A DNA stretch of 18,797 nt, taken from an uncultured Verrucomicrobia subdivision 3 bacterium. Lineage in GTDB: Bacteria; Verrucomicrobiota; Verrucomicrobiia; Limisphaerales; DASXHY01. Positions within the stretch are counted from its first letter, which is position 1; each line of letters begins with the position of its first letter. Position numbers and translations under genes: made by a program. Shown in pieces: positions 1 to 6,758 of this stretch. The notes under the pieces are model-generated. The model was not told the DNA's origin and did not search any database. It saw only the letters and a program-made list of their open reading frames with translations. Location of the stretch: the NCBI GenBank assembly GCA_937890005.1, contig CALBZA010000071.1:1-18797 (forward strand). Direction: 5' to 3'.

Positions 1-101
1 AGGAGCAAACGAAAAACTCCAGCCCTCTTTTTCAAATCCTGTGGGATGGCTGTGGTGTGTTTCATAACATTTTCTTCGTTGGTTTCAAGTAATGAGTTGG
101 A

Positions 102-370
102 TTCGTGAATCGCGGGGATCGGCGGGAGGCGATATTCCTGGATGATCAGGATCGCGAGCGGTTTCTGGAAACGCTGGGCGAGGTTTGCGTCAAGACCGGT
201 GGCAGGTGCATGCATTGTGTTTGATGGGGAACCATTTTCATCTGGTGGTGGAGACGCCGCAGGGGAATCTGGTTGCCGGCATGAAATGGTTCCTGGGCAC
301 GTACACCGCGCGGTTCAATCGACTGCACAAGTTGTTCGGGCATTTGTTCAGTGGGCGGCTGTATCGGTAG
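102..370 (+). pseudogene. REP-associated tyrosine transposase (RAYT, Y1_Tnp) relic, frameshifted and truncated
   Basis: Two reading frames together give the N-terminal half of a RAYT-family (Y1/HUH) transposase. The frame through position 108 reads NRGDRREAIFLDDQDRERFL and runs on to about 200. The frame through 200 continues with WQVHALCLMGNHFHLVVETP and then GMKWFLGTYTARFNRLHKLF, ending at a stop at 368-370. HFH in GNHFHL is the HUH metal-binding motif. Joining the frames needs one extra base near 200 (expected Gly-Trp, a lost T), so a single-base deletion is visible. The usual start region is missing, with a stop at 93-95 in the first frame. The protein also ends right after the FSGR motif, so the C-terminal half, including the catalytic tyrosine helix, is gone. 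Related full-length proteins bind and process REP hairpins at chromosomal sites. This copy cannot be functional. I am confident of the family; the exact left boundary is uncertain. Confidence 0.8.
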
Positions 371-727
371 CGCAAAGGGCTGTTGCGAAAATGAAACGCG
401 AAGTGATAATACCAAGAATCGACCCCTTCGAGGTCCGACTGGTCTGGGAAAAGGCCGATCAGTCTAAAAACCTCACGCGAAGGCCGCGAAGGTCGCGAAG
501 GGAGATGGCAGTAAGCCCGCTCTTCTCCCTTTCGCCTCTTCCCTTTTTCTCCCCTTCTCCTCTTCCGAAACGAATTGTCCCGGAATTAACAGAAACGGTT
601 TGAATCGCCTGCACGGTTAATTCACCCGCCTTGTCGGCGATGCTCCGGACAAGGTGTTCAGGGTTTTTCCAGCGTGACCGTCTGATTCTTTTCTGCCATC
701 GTCCGCAGCCGTAACCGGGTCCACCAC
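371..727. other. Gene-free region with repeat and pyrimidine-rich tract
   Basis: No reading frame here looks like a real protein. The stretch holds decayed sequence just after the transposase relic, a three-copy 9-base tandem repeat (477-503), and a strongly pyrimidine-rich tract (about 519-568) on the plus strand. A small dyad, GACC-CCTTCGA-GGTC, lies near 421-435. I see no convincing promoter for the kinase gene that follows and no Shine-Dalgarno sequence ahead of it. Confidence 0.6.
477..503. repeat. Three tandem 9-base units of the GCGAAGGNN type
   Basis: Three direct copies follow each other without spacing: GCGAAGGCC, GCGAAGGTC and GCGAAGGGA. They are preceded by CCTCAC. Sequences of this form (a CCTCACGCGAAGG start with GCGAAGG iterations) recur, as I remember, as dispersed intergenic repeats in many environmental bacterial genomes. 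It lies outside any gene, about 100 bases beyond the transposase relic. Function unknown. Confidence 0.7.
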
Positions 728-2185
728 TTGACGATGTTGAACATGAATCAGGAACTGCCTTTTGAGGTTTCAGAGTTCGAACAGCTTCTGCGCAAGCCGA
801 ACAGCGACGCTTCCGGGCTCGCAAGCTTTTTCACCGCAGGCGAAATTCGCATCACACGCGTTCCAGCGCGACTGGATGTCATGGGCGGCATCGCCGATTA
901 TTCGGGCGCGAACGTCTGCGAGGCGGTTCTGGGCCGTGGCGTGTTGATGGCGCTCCAGGCGCGGACCGACCGCACGCTGCGCATTCGCACGATGCAGGGC
1001 GGCATGAAGGCACTGCCGATCGAGACGCGTGTGCCGCTGGATTATTTCAAGTCGGGCGATGGACTGGCGGGCTACGGCGAAGTGCGCGCGCTCTGTCAGG
1101 CGAATCCGCTCGCGAACTGGGCTTCTTACATCGTCGGCAGCATTTTCACTCTGCTCAAAGAAGAGTCGGTGAAGCTTCCTTACGGATTCAATCTGCTGCT
1201 CCTGAGCGCGGTGCCGATGAATGTCGGCATCGGAAGTTCCGCCGCGGTGGAGATCGGGACGATCACCTGCCTGGATGCCTATCTCGGTTTGAAACTTTCT
1301 CCGTCGCGGATCGCGCGATTGGGTCAGATGGCAGAGAATCACGTGGTCGGCGCGCCTTGCGGCATCATGGATCAAACTGCAATCACCAGCGGGCGCGAAG
1401 GTTGCCTCACCCACATTCTCTGCCGGCCGGGCGAGGTGAAAGGCGAAGTTCAGATTCCGCCCGGAACCGGATTCGTCGGAATCAATTCCATGGTTCGCCA
1501 TTCAGTTGCGGGCAGTCCCTACAGCGACACACGCGTCGGTGCGTTCATGGGCAAGAAAATCATCAACGACATCCGCAGCCGCACCGGACGGAGCCCGCTG
1601 GATTATTTGACGGAACTTTCAACGAAAGACCTCGAACAGTACGCGTCGGAAATTCCGGATGAGATCGTCGGCTCGGAGTTTCTTGGAAAGCACAAGACGC
1701 ATGACGATCCGGTGACGAAGATTTCGCCGGACGCGACTTATCGTGTCGCCGGTCCGACGCGGCATCCGATTGAAGAAAACGAGCGCGTGCTGAAGTTCAT
1801 GGATGCGTTGCGCGCGGCGAAGAGCGGCGACGAAGAGGCTCTGATCGCGGCGGGTGAGTGCATGTATGGCGCCCATGAAAGCTATCGGGTGAACTGTCAG
1901 CTTTCGACCGAGGAAGTCGATTTTCTGGTCGATGCGGTGCGTCAACGCGGAACGAAATCCGGATTGTATGGCGCGAAAATTACCGGCGGTGGCACCGGCG
2001 GCACCGTGGCGGTTTTTGGGAAGATTGAAGCGCTCAAGCAGCACGTTCCTGAAATTGCGGAGGAATATTCGCGCCGCGTCGGTGTGATGCCGGACATCTT
2101 CGAAGGGACGTCGCCGGGTGCGATAGAGTTCGGATCGCGTCGTTACGCATTTGGCGCTTCGGGCTGGCAACTCTTCGCAAGCTGA
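728..2185 (+). CDS. GHMP-family sugar kinase, L-arabinokinase/galactokinase-like
   Basis: Probable anomeric sugar kinase that makes a sugar 1-phosphate from a free sugar and ATP in the cytoplasm. All three GHMP motifs are present: ARLDVMGGIADYSG (residues 47-60, substrate site), VPMNVGIGSSAA (162-173, ATP phosphate loop) and KITGGGTGG (417-425). CGIMDQ (211-216) carries Asp215, matching the catalytic aspartate of galactokinase. The first motif differs from the galactokinase GEHTDYN form: Glu and His become Gly and Ile, as I recall for the kinase domain of plant L-arabinokinase. The THDDPVT (324-330) and PTRHPI (343-348) segments also resemble that enzyme. Substrate could therefore be L-arabinose, galactose or another sugar. 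The first possible start is TTG at 728; ATG at 734 or 743 is equally plausible, as none has a ribosome site. The stop overlaps the next start (TGATG). The family is sure; the substrate is not. Confidence 0.88.
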   Translation: MTMLNMNQELPFEVSEFEQLLRKPNSDASGLASFFTAGEIRITRVPARLDVMGGIADYSGANVCEAVLGRGVLMALQARTDRTLRIRTMQGGMKALPIETRVPLDYFKSGDGLAGYGEVRALCQANPLANWASYIVGSIFTLLKEESVKLPYGFNLLLLSAVPMNVGIGSSAAVEIGTITCLDAYLGLKLSPSRIARLGQMAENHVVGAPCGIMDQTAITSGREGCLTHILCRPGEVKGEVQIPPGTGFVGINSMVRHSVAGSPYSDTRVGAFMGKKIINDIRSRTGRSPLDYLTELSTKDLEQYASEIPDEIVGSEFLGKHKTHDDPVTKISPDATYRVAGPTRHPIEENERVLKFMDALRAAKSGDEEALIAAGECMYGAHESYRVNCQLSTEEVDFLVDAVRQRGTKSGLYGAKITGGGTGGTVAVFGKIEALKQHVPEIAEEYSRRVGVMPDIFEGTSPGAIEFGSRRYAFGASGWQLFAS

Positions 2186-3081
2186 TGAGCACGTCGATCG
2201 TTCGCAAGGCAGTCATTCCGATTGCAGGGCTGGGCACCCGCCATTTTCCGGCGTCGCATGCGGTGAAGAAGGAACTGTTTCCGGTGGTGGGCCCGGACGG
2301 CATCGCGCGCGCGTTGTTTCACTATCATCTCCTGGAACTTGAAGCGGCGGGGATCGAAGAAATCTGCATCATCGTTCAACCCGGCGAAGACGAAATGGTG
2401 CGTTCGTATCTGAATGGTCCAGACGATTCCTATTTGAAACGGCTTGAGAAGCATCCGTCGTTGCTGAAGGAAGCCGAGCAGATGCGCGGATTTTCCAGGC
2501 GCGTCAGTTTTGCCGTGCAGCATCAGCAGGAAGGCTACGGGCACGCGGTTTATCAGACGAAGTCGTTCGCTGGCGGCGAAAAAGTGTTGCTCGGATTGGG
2601 CGATCATTTGTTTCGCGGCACGCCGGTTTCGCCGTATCGCGAACTCGCGGAATTGGCGGCGGTGGCTGGCGACAAAAGTGTTTCGGCGGTCAATCGGATC
2701 AACGCGGATCAATTGAAAGGCTACGGCACGATCGCGGGAAATCGGCGTCCGGACAACGCGCGCCTGATCGACGTCTCATTGATCATTGAAAAGCCGGCGG
2801 CATCGGTGGCGCGCGAGAAATTGCACGTGGACGGTCTTCCGACGGACACGTGGCTTGGCTGGTTCGGCATGCATCTGCTTGCGCCATCGATTTACGACAT
2901 TCTGGAGGAGATGATCCGGAATGAGATGCGCGATGGTGGTGAATTTCAGCTGACGCGCGCCCAGGAGATTCAGCGGCAGCGATTCGGCTATCTCGCGCTG
3001 GAAATGATTAATGCGCGACGATTTGATTTCGGCGTGCCTGACGATTTCGTGCAAAGCGTCCAGGATTTCAGGAAAGCCTGA
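2185..3081 (+). CDS. GalU-like sugar-1-phosphate nucleotidyltransferase
   Basis: Nucleotidyltransferase of the GalU (UTP-glucose-1-phosphate uridylyltransferase) fold, 298 residues, close to the usual length. The nucleotide-binding signature AGLGTRHFPASHAVKKE (14-30) ends with the expected lysine. QEGYGHAV (115-122) matches the GLGHAV uridine site, GLGDHLF (137-143) holds the metal-binding aspartate, and YGTI (180-183), IEKP (201-204) and GGEFQLT follow in the normal order. It is divergent from housekeeping GalU: HFPASHA replaces the usual LPATKA, and the sugar-side segment after the EKP motif carries a TWLGWFG stretch instead of the usual VGRY-like one. It overlaps the upstream sugar kinase by one base, so the two are probably translated together, with the kinase product as substrate. 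The likely product is a UDP-sugar; the sugar is unknown. The ATG start is fixed by the overlap and by the conserved N-terminus. Confidence 0.88.
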   Translation: MSTSIVRKAVIPIAGLGTRHFPASHAVKKELFPVVGPDGIARALFHYHLLELEAAGIEEICIIVQPGEDEMVRSYLNGPDDSYLKRLEKHPSLLKEAEQMRGFSRRVSFAVQHQQEGYGHAVYQTKSFAGGEKVLLGLGDHLFRGTPVSPYRELAELAAVAGDKSVSAVNRINADQLKGYGTIAGNRRPDNARLIDVSLIIEKPAASVAREKLHVDGLPTDTWLGWFGMHLLAPSIYDILEEMIRNEMRDGGEFQLTRAQEIQRQRFGYLALEMINARRFDFGVPDDFVQSVQDFRKA

Positions 3082-3171
3082 ATCTGGAAGTTTGTAGGTC
3101 GGCTTCGGCGGTGTCGCTGTGTTCCACATTTGCCGTGACCCTCTGCAGCGGCTACATATCATCCAACAACC

Positions 3172-3924
3172 GTGACAATCATCGAAGCAACCCAGCTCCT
3201 TGAGAAATTCCGCGCCGGCGGCGTGAGCCGTGACGAAGTCATTCGTGCCTTTCAGGCGGCGCCGTTGGCCGAGATCGGCATTGCGACGGTCGATACGCAC
3301 AGGGCGTTGCGGAAGGGATTTCCTGAGGTGATTTTTGGCGCAGGCAAGACGCCGGCGCAGGTGTTGAAAATTGCGGCGAAACTGATCGAGCACGACCAGA
3401 ACGTTCTCGCGACTCGAATCACCGCGGAACATGCGCGTGTCGTGAAAAAGAAATTTCGCAACATGGTGCATCACGAAGCGGCGCGCTGTCTTACCATCGA
3501 ATCGAAGCCCCTGCCGAAACGATCCGGAGTCATTGCCATCGTTTGCGCCGGCACCAGCGACCTGCCTGTGGCGGAGGAAGCAGCGGTGACGGCAGAAATC
3601 ATGGGCAACACCGTCGAGCGGATCACGGACGTCGGCGTGTCCGGCGTTCACCGGCTTTTCAATCGGTTGGATCAGATTCAGCGCGCGAACGTGGTGATTG
3701 TCGTGGCCGGAATGGAAGGCGCGCTGCCGAGCGTTGTGGCCGGTTTGGTGGCGAAGCCGGTGATTGCGGTTCCGACCAGCGTCGGTTATGGCGCGAGCTT
3801 TGGCGGACTGGCGGCATTGTTGGGAATGCTGAACAGCTGCGGCAGTGGTGTGACGGTGGTGAACATCGACAACGGTTTCGGCGCCGGTTATGCGGCCAGC
3901 CAGATCAACGCGTTGTGCGCGTGA
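3172..3924 (+). CDS. larB: LarB, pyridinium-3,5-biscarboxylic acid mononucleotide synthase
   Basis: First enzyme of nickel-pincer nucleotide (NPN) cofactor synthesis. It carboxylates nicotinic acid adenine dinucleotide at C5 and cleaves it to the biscarboxylic mononucleotide. At 250 residues it has the family length. The N-terminal part (1-115) has the conserved TVDTHRALRKGFPEVIFGAG region. The C-terminal part is PurE-like: CAGTSDLPVAEEAA (125-138), VVAGMEGALPSV (177-188), PTSVGYGASFGG (201-212) and NSCGSGVTVVNIDNGFGAG (221-239). Glu182 and Cys223 sit where the characterised LarB has its catalytic glutamate and the cysteine that forms a covalent adduct with the pyridinium. The start is GTG, without a ribosome site. 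A weak sigma70-like pair, TTGCCG and TACATA with 17 bases between, lies at 3130-3158. larC follows after 22 bases. Confidence 0.95.
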   Translation: MTIIEATQLLEKFRAGGVSRDEVIRAFQAAPLAEIGIATVDTHRALRKGFPEVIFGAGKTPAQVLKIAAKLIEHDQNVLATRITAEHARVVKKKFRNMVHHEAARCLTIESKPLPKRSGVIAIVCAGTSDLPVAEEAAVTAEIMGNTVERITDVGVSGVHRLFNRLDQIQRANVVIVVAGMEGALPSVVAGLVAKPVIAVPTSVGYGASFGGLAALLGMLNSCGSGVTVVNIDNGFGAGYAASQINALCA

Positions 3925-3946
3925 TTCACGCCGCCAGAAATCAACC

Positions 3947-5308
3947 ATGAAAACGCTCTATCTCGACATCTTCAGCGGCATCAGTGGCGACATGTTTATT
4001 GCCGCGCTGATCGATCTTGGGGTGAGCCCGGAGAAGTTGGAAGGTGAACTGAGAAAGCTGAAGCTCGACGGCTATCACCTGCACGTTGGGCGAAAGCAGA
4101 AGTCTGGTATTGATGGCGTGAAGTTCGATGTTCATCTGGAAAGCGAGCATCCACACGGTTCAGATCACGGGCATCATCACCATGATCACGATCACGGTCA
4201 CGACCACGAGCATGAACACGGTCACAGTCACACCCATCCGCACTCAGTTCTGACCGCGGTTTTCCGGCCGACTGAAGGGCATGGTCACGAACACGATCAT
4301 TCGCACGAACACAGCCGAAATTTTGAACAGATCAAAGCGTTGATTCAGGCAACCGATCTGTCGTCGTGGGTGAAGGAAAAATCGCTCGCTGTGTTTCAGC
4401 GCATTGCGGTTGCGGAAGGAAAGATTCATGGCAAGCCGCCGGAGGAAGTTCATTTCCACGAAGTCGGAGCGATCGATTCGATTGTGGACATCGTGGGCGC
4501 GGCAGTGTGTCTCGAACAACTGGGCAAACCGCGTGTGCTCGCGGCGAATCCGGTGGAAGGAACCGGCTGGGTGAAGTGTGCGCACGGGCGGTTTCCGGTG
4601 CCGACACCGGCGACGCTCGCCATCCTTGGCGCGCGCGGCGTGGCGCTGTCGCAGTGCGACGAACCACACGAACTCATCACGCCCACGGGCGCGGCGTTGC
4701 TTGCGGAGTTTGTGGAAGAGTTTGGTCCGATGCAGAATCTCGTCGCGGAGAAAATTGGATTCGGTCTCGGCACACGGGACAACAAAACGCGACCCAACGT
4801 CCTTCGAGCCATTCTTGGATCGGTTTCCAATCCGCCATCCGCAATCCGCCATCCGCAATCGCCAGACTGGGAAACCGACCGCGTTGCGGTTCTTGAAACC
4901 AATCTCGATGACATCAACGCGGAAATTCTTGGGAGCTTTGTTGAGAAGGCTTTGGCCGCCGGCGCGCTCGACGTGTTTCACACGCCGATTCAGATGAAGA
5001 AAAACCGGCCGGGCGTTTTGCTGACGCTGCTTTGCGGGGAAGCGGATGGAGATCGATTTGCCGAAATGATTTTGCGCGAGACAACGGCGTTTGGCGTGCG
5101 GCGAACCGTGGCTGAGCGGAGAAAACTGCGGCGCGAATTCACAACGGTTCAGACGGAGTTCGGCGAAGTGACGATCAAACTTGGAAAACTGAACGGAAAA
5201 ATCGTTCAGGCTGCGCCGGAGTTTGAGTCGTGTCGTGCGGCTGCGGAGCGCGCGAACGTTCCGGTTCGAATGGTTTTCGATGCGGCGGTGAAAGCGTTTT
5301 CCCGCTGA
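3947..5308 (+). CDS. larC: LarC, nickel-pincer cofactor nickel-insertion protein, single-chain with His-rich insert
   Basis: Cyclometallase that inserts nickel into the pincer cofactor using CTP. The open frame extends upstream to 3890, but the conserved N-terminus MKTLYLDIFSGISGDMFIAA begins at ATG 3947, giving 453 residues. The LarC1 part (1 to about 291) includes the EVHFHEVGAIDSIVDI region (167-182) and ends with TRPNVLRAILG. The LarC2 part starts at DRVAVLETNLDDINAE (311-326). In Lactobacillus plantarum the two parts are joined by a programmed frameshift; here they are one continuous frame. Residues 68-122 hold 23 histidines in His-Asp/Gly/Glu alternation, fitting a nickel-binding segment such as those in HypB and UreE. 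The linker between the halves contains a duplicated 14-base unit. It follows larB in one transcription unit. larE and larA are not in this window. Confidence 0.95.
   Translation: MKTLYLDIFSGISGDMFIAALIDLGVSPEKLEGELRKLKLDGYHLHVGRKQKSGIDGVKFDVHLESEHPHGSDHGHHHHDHDHGHDHEHEHGHSHTHPHSVLTAVFRPTEGHGHEHDHSHEHSRNFEQIKALIQATDLSSWVKEKSLAVFQRIAVAEGKIHGKPPEEVHFHEVGAIDSIVDIVGAAVCLEQLGKPRVLAANPVEGTGWVKCAHGRFPVPTPATLAILGARGVALSQCDEPHELITPTGAALLAEFVEEFGPMQNLVAEKIGFGLGTRDNKTRPNVLRAILGSVSNPPSAIRHPQSPDWETDRVAVLETNLDDINAEILGSFVEKALAAGALDVFHTPIQMKKNRPGVLLTLLCGEADGDRFAEMILRETTAFGVRRTVAERRKLRREFTTVQTEFGEVTIKLGKLNGKIVQAAPEFESCRAAAERANVPVRMVFDAAVKAFSR
4148..4312 (+). other. Histidine-rich metal-binding segment coding region inside larC
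   Basis: This stretch encodes LarC residues 68-122. There are 17 histidines between residues 68 and 99 and six more between 112 and 122, alternating with Asp, Glu, Gly and Ser. The two clusters are separated by a short ordinary piece (VLTAVFRPTEG). The DNA is rich in CAC/CAT-GAC/GAT dinucleotide codon repeats. Nickel storage or hand-over is the natural reading, but this is inference; zinc or copper would bind as well. Confidence 0.8.
4829..4863 (+). repeat. Tandem 14-base duplication in the LarC1/LarC2 linker
   Basis: The unit AATCCGCCATCCGC occurs twice with no mismatch (4829-4842 and 4843-4856), then a partial copy AATCGCC follows. It encodes the linker residues NPPSAIRHPQSPDW (295-308) between the two LarC domains. 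The 14-base unit length is not a multiple of three, so a gain or loss of one copy would break the reading frame. The unit itself contains an ATCCGC 6-base sub-repeat. Confidence 0.85.
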
Positions 5309-5371
5309 GTTCACCTGCCTTTCTGCGCCGATTCACTTGCCACTGTCGGAGGGCTGCTGTTAAACACGCGT

Positions 5372-6667
5372 GTGCCTTCGCAAAACGACACTTCGTCCGG
5401 CTCGCGCTCTCCGTGGGTCTGGATACCGACGCTTTATCTTGCCGAAGGTTTGCCCAATGCGATTGTCACGACGGTAGCGCTTCTGGTGTACAAGGGAATG
5501 GGCGTTTCGAATACAGAAGTTGCCGCCTACACAGGCTTTTTTTATCTCCCGTGGGTTTTGAAGCCGCTCTGGAGTCCGGTGGTGGATTTGTTGAAGACGC
5601 GGCGCGGCTGGATCTGGCAGACGCAGCTGCTGATGTGTCTGGCGCTGCTGGCGTTGGTGTTGATTTTTCCGATGTCCTGGTTCGTTCCGGTTTCCATCGG
5701 ATGTTTCTTCCTGCTGGCATTTCTTTCGGCGACCCATGACATCGCCGCAGACGGCTTTTACATCCTGGCGTTGTCGGAAGGGCAGCAATCGTTTTTCGTG
5801 GGCATTCGCAACACGGTGTATCGCCTGGCGAGCCTGTTCATGAAAGGGCCGTTCATTTTTCTCGTCGCTGCAATGGAAGCGCATGTCGGCAACATGCAGC
5901 GCGCCTGGATGATAGCGTTTGGTGGAATGGCGGCGCTGTTTGGATTGTTCGGTTTGTATCATTACGCGGTTCTTCCAAAACCGGCGGCCGATCGTTCGGG
6001 TGATTTGAATTCAGTCCGGCAGTTCTGGGCGGAGTTCGGACGCACGTTCGCGAGTTTCTTTGCGCGGCCAAAGATTGGAATCCTTCTTTCCTTCCTGCTG
6101 TTGTATCGCTTTGCCGAAGCGTTGCTGGTGCCGATGGTTCAAACGTTTCTCCTGGATCCGGGGTCGCAAGGTGGACTCGGCTTGAGCGAACGTGAGTTCG
6201 GGATTGTTTATGGAACGGTGGGCGTGACGGCATTGATGATCGGAGGAATCGTCGGAGGCTTCGTCGTGTCGCGATTTGGACTGCGGCGATGTCTCTGGCC
6301 GATGGTGTTGATCATGAATGTGCCGGACGCGGTCTTCGTTTACCTGGCTTACACGCTTCCCGGGAGTCTGACGCTGATCGGAGCGTGCATCGCAGCGGAG
6401 CAGTTCGGATACGGATTCGGGTTCACGGCTTACATGCTTTATTTGATTTATATCGCGAGGGGGAATCATCAGACGGCGCATTACGCGATCTGCACGGGAT
6501 TCATGGCGTTGGGATTGATGCTTGGAAGCATGTGGAGCGGGTGGCTTCAGAAACAGCTCGGTTACCAGCACTTTTTCATCGCGGTGCTGGTGGCGACGAT
6601 TCCGGGGTTTATCGTGACCGCCTTGATACCGCTCGATCGGGAATTTGGCCGGAAGAAGGCCGTTTGA
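5372..6667 (+). CDS. AmpG/PAT-like major facilitator transporter
   Basis: Integral membrane transporter of the major facilitator superfamily with about 12 predicted helices over 431 residues. The segment FFYLPWVLKPLWSPVVD (51-67) matches the conserved LPW-K-WSPLVD motif after helix 2 of AmpG (muropeptide permease) and the related PAT-family transporters. LPNAIVTTVALLVYKGMGVS near the N-terminus is also typical. Substrate cannot be told from sequence. AmpG relatives move anhydro-muropeptides or acyl-CoA-like molecules, while many environmental members sit in sugar or cofactor loci. The GTG start at 5372 lies 63 bases after larC and has no ribosome site. It may be read through from larBC, but the gap leaves room for an own promoter. 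C-terminal tail DREFGRKKAV is cytoplasmic and basic. Confidence 0.85.
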   Translation: MPSQNDTSSGSRSPWVWIPTLYLAEGLPNAIVTTVALLVYKGMGVSNTEVAAYTGFFYLPWVLKPLWSPVVDLLKTRRGWIWQTQLLMCLALLALVLIFPMSWFVPVSIGCFFLLAFLSATHDIAADGFYILALSEGQQSFFVGIRNTVYRLASLFMKGPFIFLVAAMEAHVGNMQRAWMIAFGGMAALFGLFGLYHYAVLPKPAADRSGDLNSVRQFWAEFGRTFASFFARPKIGILLSFLLLYRFAEALLVPMVQTFLLDPGSQGGLGLSEREFGIVYGTVGVTALMIGGIVGGFVVSRFGLRRCLWPMVLIMNVPDAVFVYLAYTLPGSLTLIGACIAAEQFGYGFGFTAYMLYLIYIARGNHQTAHYAICTGFMALGLMLGSMWSGWLQKQLGYQHFFIAVLVATIPGFIVTALIPLDREFGRKKAV

Positions 6668-6720
6668 ACCGCTTTTTGGGCTTCAATTTTCGGCGAGGAA
6701 CAACGTTCCCGGAAATCGGA

Positions 6721-6750
6721 TTGCGGTTTCCCGAAGGCAAACGGTATTCT
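6721..6750 (+). promoter_or_regulatory. Weak candidate sigma70 promoter before the zinc-ribbon gene
   Basis: TTGCGG (6721-6726) and TATTCT (6745-6750) are 18 bases apart. The -10 matches four of six consensus bases, the -35 only three. Transcription would start almost exactly at the GTG codon at 6759, giving a leaderless message. Weak on its own; noted because the LysR gene shows the same spacing with better boxes. Confidence 0.25.
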
Positions 6751-6758
6751 GCGACCCA

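Noticed and set aside
142..603. A 153-codon plus-strand frame across the transposase relic and the following gap
   Set aside because: Its product is low-complexity and unlike any family; the real coding remnant lies in the two other frames, which show RAYT motifs.
2776..3948. A 390-codon minus-strand frame opposite galU and larB
   Set aside because: It is antisense to two well-supported genes and rich in Arg/His as expected from a shadow of GC-rich codons.
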